From assembly GCA_002706765.1 (NCBI GenBank), contig PAJV01000016.1, forward strand, positions 62,001-126,000: 64,000 bases of DNA. The letters are read 5' to 3'. Positions 45,492-53,799 of this stretch are shown piece after piece. The position numbers and the translations under genes are program-made. The notes beneath the pieces were generated by a model, which saw only the letters and a program-made list of their open reading frames with translations, had not been told where the DNA came from and searched no databases. This DNA is from Gimesia sp. (GTDB taxonomy: Bacteria > Planctomycetota > Planctomycetia > Planctomycetales > Planctomycetaceae). Numbering within the stretch: the first letter of the stretch is position 1; the number at the start of each line of letters is the position of its first letter.

Positions 45492-47540
45492 TTATTTTTT
45501 GAAATACCGGAACCAGCTCTGGAAGGTCGTCTGCTTTACGTACTTATCATCTTCATCAATCGATTCGGCTTTACGGGAATCGGACAAAGTCGCTTTGCCT
45601 TTATCATCTGACTCTTCCGCTGCCTGGAAGTCAGGTTCTTCCTCTTCATATTCCGATCTTCTAGATTCACTTGTTTTAGGAACATCTATGTTGAAGATGT
45701 TGGGGACCATATTCTGATTTCCCACCCGCGAACCCTTTTTCGGTTTCGGTTTGGTTGACTTCAAGTCACCTGATTTCAGAGCCAGCAGAGAGTCGTCGTG
45801 AACCGGACGGTAATACATGCGGCCCCCTTCAGGTAAGGCATCGATTTCGACCTGACCTTCGATGTTCCCCTGCTGATGTGCCTGCAAAATCATTTGAGCA
45901 ATGTCGGGATAGCTGGCTCCCATTTCTACCGCGGTGCGAATGACGACCGCAATATTTTTGGAGACCAATTTCCGCTGATCGGGTTCATCGACTGCGTATT
46001 TACTGACGGTCAGCTCTTCAACCCCCGGCGCACCGGTGATCAATACTTTGCCGGCCCGAACGGTAAGCGGCACGCGGAATTCCTGCTCGGAACCAAACAG
46101 GACCACTTCCGGGTGTTTTCGGTGAGTGATGTGAATCATCGGACCGCCATTCTTCGGACCACCTGGTTTGGCATTCGGATCGTGCGTCGTCACAGTCTCC
46201 AGTTCGGTCTGCAATACATGCAGCAGGAACTGGCCGTTCATATCTTCGCCACGAATAAAGGGATCGTTTTTATCGAGCGTCCACAGTGCGCGGAAGGCAC
46301 CGTAACGGGTTTCGGCACTGGTCATGCTCATCAGTTCCCGCAAATGCAGATGTGCTTCTGGTTCATCCAGAGCCGACATGGCGGCCAGGGCGTACACGCG
46401 GAACGCCGGTTCTTCGCGGGCTGCTTCTGCCAGATCCTTGATGCCGGACCCGTCATCCAGGTAAGCCAGTGCCACTGCCGCATGGAAACGTACTTCCAGC
46501 AAGGGGCTCTTCAGCGCCGCCTTCAGAATCGGTATCGATTTTTTCCCGATCGCTTCCAGCTCAATCGAAGCCCGCTCTGCTTTTTCCGGAATCTTGATCT
46601 CGTCCGTGAGTTTCTGCATGCGCACCCGTTGTGCCACATCGGTTTCCCGGAAGGCAATATAGCGAACCACCTGCAGGTAACGCGAATCATTATGTTTGTA
46701 GCGTGGTTTCAGCTTGAGTACCACTTTTTTATCTGTCTTGGCTTCGGCCAGAGGTTCTTCGATCCCATATTTATCGAAGTGATAGAACCGGGACCCGATA
46801 CGATTGGCAATACGCTGTGCATTTCGAATACTTTTGAAATCATTGCGGAGGTACAACGCCAGATCGCGATCTTCCGCAAGTGAAGCACCACCAGCCAGAA
46901 TGCGACCACGACGCAGCAGTCCGGAGGTCCCTTTTTTCCGGTCTTCTTCCGACATGGGAGGAATCAGAATGGAACCTTCCGCTTTCGCCAGGATGTGACC
47001 TTTCAACAGCCCACGCCCCTGGATCATCGCCTGTTCGGCCAGATACGATTCCATCAGCCAGCCCCCGTCGAGGCTGGTTGCTTCACTGTTACCGGGCAGA
47101 TAAACTTCCACGTCGAAGGTTTCGCCTTTGCGGATCAGTGGTGGCAGATAGGCTTTGACAATGACCAGCGCCGTCGAAGGACTGCGCAGAATCTGGTTTG
47201 GATTTTTAACACCCCGGCGGCGCATCTCGCGGAGTAACGCTTCACGGTGCACCGAAGGAGGCGGGTTGCCGCCTGTCCCGTTCAGTCCCGTGACCAGACC
47301 TACGCCCTGCAGCGCAATCAGGTTTTTGCCGGTAATCTGTGTGTACTCGCCAATGAACGGCGTTTCGACCTTGGTCTCAAACTTCTCAAGTTCCGACGAA
47401 TCGTCGTCTTCATCCGGACTTTGTGAACGCATACTGGCCGAGTTCAACCAGCTCTGCGGATTCAGATTAAGTTTCTGACAACCCGTAAAGCCAGCAGCCA
47501 CGATGAGCACAACAACGAATAAACTGACAGTGTTCTTCAC
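45492..47540 (-). CDS. FlgI-like lipoprotein with inserted HEAT-like repeats
   Basis: The 682-residue product has a lipoprotein signal (VVLIVAAGFTGCQK, Cys20 the likely lipid site). Residues ~60-290 resemble the P-ring protein FlgI: ITGKNLIALQGVGLVTGLNGTGG, PSTALVIVKAYLPPLIRKGE and SLDGGWLMESYL, echoing the true FlgI of this window. A block at ~325-435 looks like HEAT-type helical repeats (LKSPLLEVRFHAAVALAYLD, RVYALAAMSALDEPEAHL). The C-terminal part returns to a FlgI-like ending (LVSKNIAVVIRTAVEMGASY, IEGQVEIDALP) and finishes with a charged tail. It is far from the flagellar operon, so a ring-like structure or P-ring paralog of unknown use is the best reading. The LptA-like trio lies just upstream. 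Confidence 0.8.
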   Translation of the reverse strand: MKNTVSLFVVVLIVAAGFTGCQKLNLNPQSWLNSASMRSQSPDEDDDSSELEKFETKVETPFIGEYTQITGKNLIALQGVGLVTGLNGTGGNPPPSVHREALLREMRRRGVKNPNQILRSPSTALVIVKAYLPPLIRKGETFDVEVYLPGNSEATSLDGGWLMESYLAEQAMIQGRGLLKGHILAKAEGSILIPPMSEEDRKKGTSGLLRRGRILAGGASLAEDRDLALYLRNDFKSIRNAQRIANRIGSRFYHFDKYGIEEPLAEAKTDKKVVLKLKPRYKHNDSRYLQVVRYIAFRETDVAQRVRMQKLTDEIKIPEKAERASIELEAIGKKSIPILKAALKSPLLEVRFHAAVALAYLDDGSGIKDLAEAAREEPAFRVYALAAMSALDEPEAHLHLRELMSMTSAETRYGAFRALWTLDKNDPFIRGEDMNGQFLLHVLQTELETVTTHDPNAKPGGPKNGGPMIHITHRKHPEVVLFGSEQEFRVPLTVRAGKVLITGAPGVEELTVSKYAVDEPDQRKLVSKNIAVVIRTAVEMGASYPDIAQMILQAHQQGNIEGQVEIDALPEGGRMYYRPVHDDSLLALKSGDLKSTKPKPKKGSRVGNQNMVPNIFNIDVPKTSESRRSEYEEEEPDFQAAEESDDKGKATLSDSRKAESIDEDDKYVKQTTFQSWFRYFKK

Positions 47541-47900
47541 AGTACGACCCCGTTTGTGAGAAAATAGTCTTTTCAGAATGGTTGTTTTTCCACTGAAACC
47601 GTTTCCGGACAGACGTTGATTCCCAAGCAGACAGGCATCGATAGAGAACCTGACCGAGTTCAGTTACATCAACTGAATTTGCCTTGAGTAATCAAACAGT
47701 GCCGGCCTCGACACAGCAGAAAACCTGAAGAGAAATTGAGATTTGATTTGAGAGAGATTTGTGGAGATCGGAAGCTTATTGCAATCGGCAAAAGGGGTCA
47801 ATAGCGATTTTCTCACCTGCCAGCAGTCATCCTGCCGGCAGGCTCTGCGCAGAACAATGCGATCAGCGGAACGAACAGTATCTGATTTGATTAACCGAAT
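47541..47900. other. Intergenic region upstream of the FlgI-like gene
   Basis: About 360 bases between the FlgI-like gene and the third LptA-like gene, both on the minus strand. It probably holds the FlgI-like gene's own promoter. Nothing else is recognised. Confidence 0.4.
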
Positions 47901-48647
47901 TTACGACGAAGGGAACGACTTTGATTCTGGAAACGTTATCGTATTATCCTGAAATACTTTGCCGGCAGGTTTCTTTTTCGATTTGGGAGTTTCGAACTTT
48001 GCAGGTCCAAACTGATCATCCGCAGAAAATGGCTGATACTGGTTCTTTTTACGAGAACCGGGAAACGAGAACGGATTGGACTGAGTCGCTTTTGTTTCCG
48101 TAAAGGTAGCCGCTCCCAGTGTTTTCAGCTGCATGCCAATCTGATCTTTAAACTGAACCTGAATTTCGGTGGCTTCAATCTGGGTATTCCGGGAGCCAAC
48201 ACCTCGAATCAGTTTGACGTTCTCTTTTTCCGTTCCTGTGAGACTCATTGAGATTGAGTTCGTCCCAAAATCGAATTGGGCTTCAGCAGCAGTCGCATTG
48301 ATCAGATCGGCACTGCTGATAATTTTCACATTTCCCTTCAGATCCAGCTTCAGATCAGAATGGCTGGAACAGGTTGCGTCTATCACATCTGCCGAGAAAC
48401 ACATTTCATCGATTTTGATTCCCGCTCTCCCCTGCAGACGAATCACGCGTTTCCCGTCCCCATGGATTTTCACATCGATTTCTTCCCCACTTAAGATCAT
48501 TTGATCCAGTGGCAATGTCTGAACTTTGGCGGCAGAGACTGTTTTTTTCTCTTCCTTCGATTCCGCGATTTCTTCAGAAAACCCCGAATTCAAAAAGCTG
48601 CCTGCAAAAACAAGCGCCAGAACGATCGTAAAATGCGGATGTGTCAT
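47901..48647 (-). CDS. Secreted LptA/OstA-like protein, paralog 3 of 3
   Basis: The 248-residue product has a signal peptide (ALVFAGSFLNSGFSEE). Residues ~45-185 are made of regular beta strands with the rhythm of the LptA/OstA fold: LSGEEIDVKIHGDGKRVIRLQGRAG, CFSADVIDATCSS, LDLKGNVKIISSADLINATA, AQFDFGTNSISMSL. LptA-like proteins bridge the periplasm for lipopolysaccharide. A Lys/Ser/Pro-rich tail (residues ~190-248) is not part of the fold. It lies 59 bases after paralog 2 and is closest to paralog 1 (shared TGTEKE, AEAQFDFG/AEAMFDFG). A link to lipopolysaccharide transport is an inference from fold pattern only. Confidence 0.7.
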   Translation of the reverse strand: MTHPHFTIVLALVFAGSFLNSGFSEEIAESKEEKKTVSAAKVQTLPLDQMILSGEEIDVKIHGDGKRVIRLQGRAGIKIDEMCFSADVIDATCSSHSDLKLDLKGNVKIISSADLINATAAEAQFDFGTNSISMSLTGTEKENVKLIRGVGSRNTQIEATEIQVQFKDQIGMQLKTLGAATFTETKATQSNPFSFPGSRKKNQYQPFSADDQFGPAKFETPKSKKKPAGKVFQDNTITFPESKSFPSS

Positions 48648-48706
48648 TTTGTTTCTCCGTTAGTATTAAAAAGTCGATTGGGCAGCTGATTGTATCCCCA
48701 CACAAC

Positions 48707-49399
48707 CTACTTATGCAGGTAAGGTTTCTCTGCCCGAACACTCCAGTCATGTGAAAACATTTTAATCTCAGTGATATCAATCTGGTCAAAGAAATCGAAT
48801 TGACTCGGCTCGGCTGATGCGACTCTGACAATATCTTCAGGTGTTGACTGTCGTTCAATAATACTGACGTTTTCATCCGGTTGAACCAGCATCGTATGCA
48901 GATCTTTGTATTTCATAAGAATATATGAAGCTTTAATCTCGGTGGTCTGCTGATTCTGAGTTCGTATCCATGAGACACTGCCGCGCTCTCGGCTACTGAG
49001 CATTAATATTCGCCTGCCATACTCCAGACTGGCATGCAGTGCCGAAATTCGCAGTTGATCACGCTCGTTTTCAATCTTTACATTTCCTGTCAGCTGAATC
49101 CGCAAATCTTGTTCATTTTTGTAGATGACCGAAATCGAATCTGCTTTAAGACGAGTTTCACCACAGAGGACTCGGGCATCCCCTTTGAGTCTAATCACAT
49201 TTCGATTATCCCGCGTGACCCAGATATTCAGTTCTTCTGCTTTCAATACGAAAGGACCAAATTTGAGGGTTTTCGTTTCTGCAGAAAGAGCAGCGTAGTT
49301 TTTTAGTTTACCTATCCGAACAGGAGCTGCAGACTCGGCTCGACAAAACGAGTGAATTTCTAACAGACAGATCACAACCATTAGCATTCGGATTAACAT
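48707..49399 (-). CDS. Secreted LptA/OstA-like protein, paralog 2 of 3
   Basis: The 230-residue product has a signal peptide (MLMVVICLLEIHSFCRAE) and the same strand pattern as its two neighbours: LKAEELNIWVTRDNRNVIRLKGDAR, TRLKADSISVIYKNEQDL, IQLTGNVKIENERDQLRISA. It is the most diverged of the three, and its tail (EPSQFDFFDQIDITEIKMF) differs. The repeated words RLKGDAR, LTGNVKI and ALHASLEYG align with the corresponding positions in the other two. It lies 67 bases after paralog 1 and 59 bases before paralog 3, so the three probably form one transcript. Function unknown; the fold suggests lipid or polysaccharide handling outside the inner membrane. Confidence 0.7.
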   Translation of the reverse strand: MLIRMLMVVICLLEIHSFCRAESAAPVRIGKLKNYAALSAETKTLKFGPFVLKAEELNIWVTRDNRNVIRLKGDARVLCGETRLKADSISVIYKNEQDLRIQLTGNVKIENERDQLRISALHASLEYGRRILMLSSRERGSVSWIRTQNQQTTEIKASYILMKYKDLHTMLVQPDENVSIIERQSTPEDIVRVASAEPSQFDFFDQIDITEIKMFSHDWSVRAEKPYLHK

Positions 49400-49466
49400 A
49401 TAGAACTCCGTTTCAGTTTAGATCGCGCTTTTATTTAGAGGCCCACAGGACTTCAGACGAAAGACA

Positions 49467-50174
49467 TCAGTTTTTCAGCTGATTTTTTCTCGGATACTCT
49501 TGAACCGGAGCAGACAATGTATTGCCGTTGACCGGAGTGAACTGCGATGCAGGCAGATCGAAGTTCGATGATGGCTTATTCCCGAAGAGGTCATAACTGC
49601 CTGTCTGCAGTACCGGGAAATCATCTGCCGGAGTCTGGTTCCGCTCTGAGATTTCGATCGGCCCCTGTGATTTGATCAACATGATCACATTTTCTGACAG
49701 TTTAATTTGGATCTCCGGGGCGTCTAACTGAGTCACAATTGAACTGTTATATCGATTCAACTGCGCGGGTTCCTTTTCAGTGCCTTTGAGTGAAAGCGAT
49801 TTGGCACCGAAATCAAACATGGCTTCCGCTGACCTGGCACGCAGTTGGGAAAGCGGGCTGACGATACTGACCTGCCCATTCAGATCGAGAACCAGATCCT
49901 TCGTATCTGTATAGGCCGCCTGTATGAGATCTGCTTCAACTGCGAGCACGCCAATTTGCATTTCCGCCTGACCGCGCAAGCTGATTTGATGCTTACCATC
50001 CTGCTGAATCTTGTATTCGATTTCCTCCCCCTTGAGTTCCATGCCTTGTATCTGGAGCGTATGCACTTCGCCAGGCGGGTCAGATTTCGAGCTGGAATCT
50101 TCTGCGCGGCCGGAAAGTGTCAGGAGAAGCAGAAACAGAATACTCAAACACGCTGAGAAAACGTTGTTGCACAT
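49467..50174 (-). CDS. Secreted LptA/OstA-like protein, paralog 1 of 3
   Basis: The 235-residue product leads the trio. It has a signal peptide (LSILFLLLLTLSGRAED) and the LptA-like strand block at ~45-175: LKGEEIEYKIQQDGKHQISLRGQ, AVEADLIQAAYTDTKDL, LDLNGQVSIVSPLSQLRARS, AMFDFGAKSLSLKGTEKEPA. The C-terminal ~60 residues are Asn/Pro/Ser-rich and disordered-looking. Strong word-level similarity with paralog 3 shows that tandem duplication produced the set. It is divergent from the hydrolase gene at 50418, and the 243-base gap should hold the promoter for the trio. Confidence 0.7.
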   Translation of the reverse strand: MCNNVFSACLSILFLLLLTLSGRAEDSSSKSDPPGEVHTLQIQGMELKGEEIEYKIQQDGKHQISLRGQAEMQIGVLAVEADLIQAAYTDTKDLVLDLNGQVSIVSPLSQLRARSAEAMFDFGAKSLSLKGTEKEPAQLNRYNSSIVTQLDAPEIQIKLSENVIMLIKSQGPIEISERNQTPADDFPVLQTGSYDLFGNKPSSNFDLPASQFTPVNGNTLSAPVQEYPRKNQLKN

Positions 50175-50417
50175 GGTTTGTCTCCACGGACTGTATAATA
50201 AGTTTCAATAGCCGGGGCAGGCCTGTCTGGTGTTCTAACAGACAGATTTTCGATCGTCCATGCCAATTGCGATGGATCTGGTCTCTTTTTACGATCGGGG
50301 ATTATCTTGCGCGTCACAGTTTTCAAATGCCATGCGATCCGACATGATATACAGAACAAGCTTAGTCACGACGCTTTAAGCAGTTACATCATTCCCAGTT
50401 CCCGTGAGAGTCTGCTC

Positions 50418-52454
50418 ATGTTTTTTCTACAAAAATGCATTGTTAAAATTACATTCCCGGCGTTGTGCGCTGTGCTCTGCATCACAGCAGTGACATCCGC
50501 TGATGGGCCGGCGGATAACAAACCGGATCAGGTACGTCGTATCCCCGCACTGGGGGTCGAAGTTCCGGCAGCAGAACAGCAACAGTTGGAACAGGGGCTG
50601 GCGAAACTACAGGCGTCACTGGGTCAACTCAGAAAAAGCAGGGACGCCCGGATCAAAGCGTTGATCCCTGATGTGGAAATCTATCATCGCGCGGTCCGGT
50701 GTGCTCTGGAGTACCAGGAGTTCTTTCACGAACGGGAAATCGGAACGGGGCTCAATCTGTTGAAACAGGGACAGGAACGGGCTGACCAGCTGTTGAAAGG
50801 GGAAGCGCCCTGGACGCGACAGACAGGGCTGGTCGTGCGGGGCTATATTTCCAAAATCGATCAGACCGTGCAGCCCTACGGACTGGTCATCCCGGACAAC
50901 TACACGTTTTCAGGTAAGAGCGATTATCGCTGCGATCTCTGGTTTCATGGCCGGGGAGAGCGTTTGAGCGAAGTCAATTTCATCAATCAGCAGCAGCGGT
51001 CCCGCGGACAATACACGCCCGCGGATACGATTGTATTGCATCCTTATGGCCGTTATTCCAATGCGTTCAAATTCGCCGGTGAAATTGATGTACTCGAAGC
51101 GCTGGAATCAACGAAACAGAATTACCGCATCGACGAAGATCGCGTTTCTGTCCGTGGCTTTTCCATGGGAGGCGCTGCCTGCTGGCAGTTCGCCGTGCAT
51201 TACGCCGACCGCTGGTTTGCTGCCAATCCGGGAGCCGGCTTCTCCGAAACGCCGCTGTTTCTCAAGGTCTTCCAGGAAGAAAAGCTGAAACCAACCTGGT
51301 ACGAAGAGAAATTATGGCAGCTGTATGACTGCCCTGGCTATGCGCTCAATCTGTTTCAATGTCCGACTGTCGCTTACAGCGGGGAAATCGATCGACAGAA
51401 GCAGGCCGCCGATGTGATGGAACAGGCGCTGAAAAAAGTGGGCATCGACATGGTGCATATCATCGGTCCGGATACGGCCCATAAAATTCATCCGGACTCG
51501 AAAGTCATCATCGAGGAGAAAATGGATTCCCTGGCTCGGGTGGGCCGACAACGCGTGCCAGCCACCATTCATCTGGTCGCCTATACGCTGAAATACAACC
51601 GTATGGCATGGGTCACGCTGGATGCAATGGAAGAAGAATGGACGCAGGCCCAGATCGACGCCCGGTTACTGAGTGGCAACCGCGTCGATGTCAAAACGGA
51701 AAATGTGACCGCCTTCTCTTTCAAAATGGCAGCCGGCGAATCGCCGCTGGATATGACTCAACCGGTGACCGTACAGGTGGATGGCAGGAAACTGGAAGCA
51801 CCCCGCCCCCTGTCCGACCGTTCCTGGGAAGTCTCGTTTCATAAATCAGGAGACAGCTGGCAGGTGGGCCCCGCGACTTACGAACCGGGCCAGCTGGTGA
51901 AGAAACATAACCTGCAGGGCCCGATTGACGATGCCTTTATGGATTCGTTTATCTTTGTCTCTCCTTCCGGAACCTGTGCCTCTCCGACCGTCGACAAGTG
52001 GGTTCAGTCCGAACTGGAACATGCCATCGTTCACTGGCGTCAGCAGTTCCGCGGCGATGCCCGCGTGATGAAAGATGCAGAAATCACGGATAAAGAAATC
52101 GCGTCCAGCAACCTCGTCCTGTGGGGAGATCCCCAGAGTAACCAGCTCATTAAGAAGATCGCCGATCAACTGCCGATCCAATGGACCGCCGATGCGATCA
52201 CTGTAGGCGATAAACAATACCCGGCGGATCACTGTGCTCCGGTGCTGATCTTCCCGAATCCATTGAACCCTGAAAAATATGTCGTGATCAACAGCGGCTT
52301 CACTTATCGTGAGTACGCTTATCTGAACAATGCCCGACAGGTGCCGATGCTGCCCGACTGGGCGATCATCGATTTGCGGACTCCCGCGGGCAGTCAGTAT
52401 CCGGGGAAAGTCGTTGACGCGAATTTCTTTGACGAATTCTGGCGATTAAAATAA
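50418..52454 (+). CDS. Secreted alpha/beta hydrolase, prolyl-oligopeptidase type
   Basis: The start at 50418 ([17 protein letters not shown]) yields a 678-residue product with a signal peptide ([15 protein letters not shown]). A helical N-terminal part (~40-170) precedes the alpha/beta-hydrolase domain, with [15 protein letters not shown] near residue 250 providing the nucleophile Ser and [12 protein letters not shown] near 355 the catalytic His. This combination fits secreted prolyl oligopeptidase-like esterases. The later C-terminal part (~420-678) holds beta-rich segments similar to carbohydrate- or peptide-binding extensions of such hydrolases. It reads toward the RidA gene, 70 bases away, so both may be expressed together. 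The substrate is unknown. Confidence 0.82.
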   Translation: MFFLQKCIVKITFPALCAVLCITAVTSADGPADNKPDQVRRIPALGVEVPAAEQQQLEQGLAKLQASLGQLRKSRDARIKALIPDVEIYHRAVRCALEYQEFFHEREIGTGLNLLKQGQERADQLLKGEAPWTRQTGLVVRGYISKIDQTVQPYGLVIPDNYTFSGKSDYRCDLWFHGRGERLSEVNFINQQQRSRGQYTPADTIVLHPYGRYSNAFKFAGEIDVLEALESTKQNYRIDEDRVSVRGFSMGGAACWQFAVHYADRWFAANPGAGFSETPLFLKVFQEEKLKPTWYEEKLWQLYDCPGYALNLFQCPTVAYSGEIDRQKQAADVMEQALKKVGIDMVHIIGPDTAHKIHPDSKVIIEEKMDSLARVGRQRVPATIHLVAYTLKYNRMAWVTLDAMEEEWTQAQIDARLLSGNRVDVKTENVTAFSFKMAAGESPLDMTQPVTVQVDGRKLEAPRPLSDRSWEVSFHKSGDSWQVGPATYEPGQLVKKHNLQGPIDDAFMDSFIFVSPSGTCASPTVDKWVQSELEHAIVHWRQQFRGDARVMKDAEITDKEIASSNLVLWGDPQSNQLIKKIADQLPIQWTADAITVGDKQYPADHCAPVLIFPNPLNPEKYVVINSGFTYREYAYLNNARQVPMLPDWAIIDLRTPAGSQYPGKVVDANFFDEFWRLK

Positions 52455-52524
52455 AACGTTCCTTTCCCGGGATTCACACTGGGGAATCACAAAAACAATC
52501 CATTTTCAAATAGTTGGCTGCACC

Positions 52525-53721
52525 ATGAAACATCTGACAAAATTTCTGATTGCTGTTTTTTTTCTGGGAATGACTGGTCTGACCCGGGCAGAAGTCTCGT
52601 ATTTCAAACCTTCTTCCAAGACGGGAGCTTCGCTGTGTGTCGTCGTGAAAGACGATGTCCTGGCGCATACTTCTCAGATCCTCCCCTTGAATATCAAAGG
52701 GGGAATGATCACTTCAACGGGCGTCGGCGATCAGACGGCACTCGTGTTGAAGAACCTGGATTATCTGCTGAAAAAGGTGGACTCTTCGCTGAATAAGCTG
52801 GTGAAGTTGAACATCTATGTCGCCCGTGAAGAACTGGTCGCGGAAGTGCAACAACGGCTGGCAAAGGAACTGGAACTGATCGCACAACCGGCGTGCACCT
52901 ACGTGGTCACGAAACTGCCCGATCCCAAAGCGCTTGTCGCACTGGATGCAATCGCTGCGACAGATTCATCCAGTAAGCTGACAGAAACCAAAGTCTTCAA
53001 CGACGCTCCTTCCGGATTCCGTGTCGCCCTGTTACCCGCAGGTCGGACGGCATATATATCCGGCCAGGCCGTCAAAGCAGACACCGTATCAGAAGCTGCG
53101 ATCAAGACGATGAAAGAACTGTTTGAAACGCTGGAATACCTGGGTGCGAAACCGAAGAACATCGTGCACATCAAAGCGTTCATGACGCCCATGAGCCAGG
53201 CCAATGAAGTGAACGAGATGATCGACGGCATCTTTCCCGAAGAGCGCCGACCGCCGGTCACACTGGTCGAATGGTTTTCATCGCTGCCCATCGAAATCGA
53301 AATGATTGTCGCCATGCCCGAAGCAGCACCTGCTTCCCGCCCCGCGGAAACCGTCACTTATAAAACTCCGACCGGCATGAAAGCGTCTCCCGTCTATAGT
53401 CGCGTCGCGATTGCGGAAGTCAGTGACCGGATTTATGTCTCGGGCATCACCTCGAAAGAACCAGGTGACTACCCCACACGAATTCACAGCGTCTTCAATC
53501 AACTGCAGGCCATTGTGGGAGAAGCGGGCAGCGATATGCAGCACCTGGCGAAAGCGACTTATTACGTCTCTGAAGACGGCATCAGTGGTGACTTCGGTAA
53601 GATCCGTACCGAATACTATAACCCAAAGCGACCGCCGGCTGCTTCCAAGGCCACCGTTAAAAGTGTGGGTGTGCCGAATCGGATTCTGGTGCTGGATATG
53701 ATTGCGATACCGGCAAAATAA
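52525..53721 (+). CDS. Secreted two-domain RidA/YjgF protein
   Basis: The 398-residue product has a signal peptide (LIAVFFLGMTGLTRAEV) followed by two or three RidA-type domains. The first matching block has SKLTETKVFNDAPSGF and LPAGRTAYISGQAVKADTV; the last has VAIAEVSDRIYVSGI and DMQHLAKATYYVSEDGI. The conserved Arg that binds the imine/enamine carboxylate cannot be confirmed by eye. Classic RidA proteins are cytosolic deaminases of reactive enamines; a signal peptide is unusual, so a different, extracytoplasmic role is likely. It is followed by a strong terminator at 53745-53777 and lies directly after the hydrolase gene. Confidence 0.83.
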   Translation: MKHLTKFLIAVFFLGMTGLTRAEVSYFKPSSKTGASLCVVVKDDVLAHTSQILPLNIKGGMITSTGVGDQTALVLKNLDYLLKKVDSSLNKLVKLNIYVAREELVAEVQQRLAKELELIAQPACTYVVTKLPDPKALVALDAIAATDSSSKLTETKVFNDAPSGFRVALLPAGRTAYISGQAVKADTVSEAAIKTMKELFETLEYLGAKPKNIVHIKAFMTPMSQANEVNEMIDGIFPEERRPPVTLVEWFSSLPIEIEMIVAMPEAAPASRPAETVTYKTPTGMKASPVYSRVAIAEVSDRIYVSGITSKEPGDYPTRIHSVFNQLQAIVGEAGSDMQHLAKATYYVSEDGISGDFGKIRTEYYNPKRPPAASKATVKSVGVPNRILVLDMIAIPAK

Positions 53722-53744
53722 AGGCCGGTTATGATCACTTAAAT

Positions 53745-53777
53745 AAAAAACGCCCTGTTGCTGCAGGGCGTTTTTTT
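53745..53777 (+). terminator. Rho-independent terminator after the RidA gene
   Basis: CGCCCTG (53751-53757) pairs with CAGGGCG (53764-53770) over a 6-base loop, flanked by six A before and seven T after. The A-run makes it work in both directions, so it can also end the minus-strand DUF1501 transcript whose stop is at 53800. Confidence 0.92.
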
Positions 53778-53799
53778 AATGCATTGTTTTGAGGCGGCT

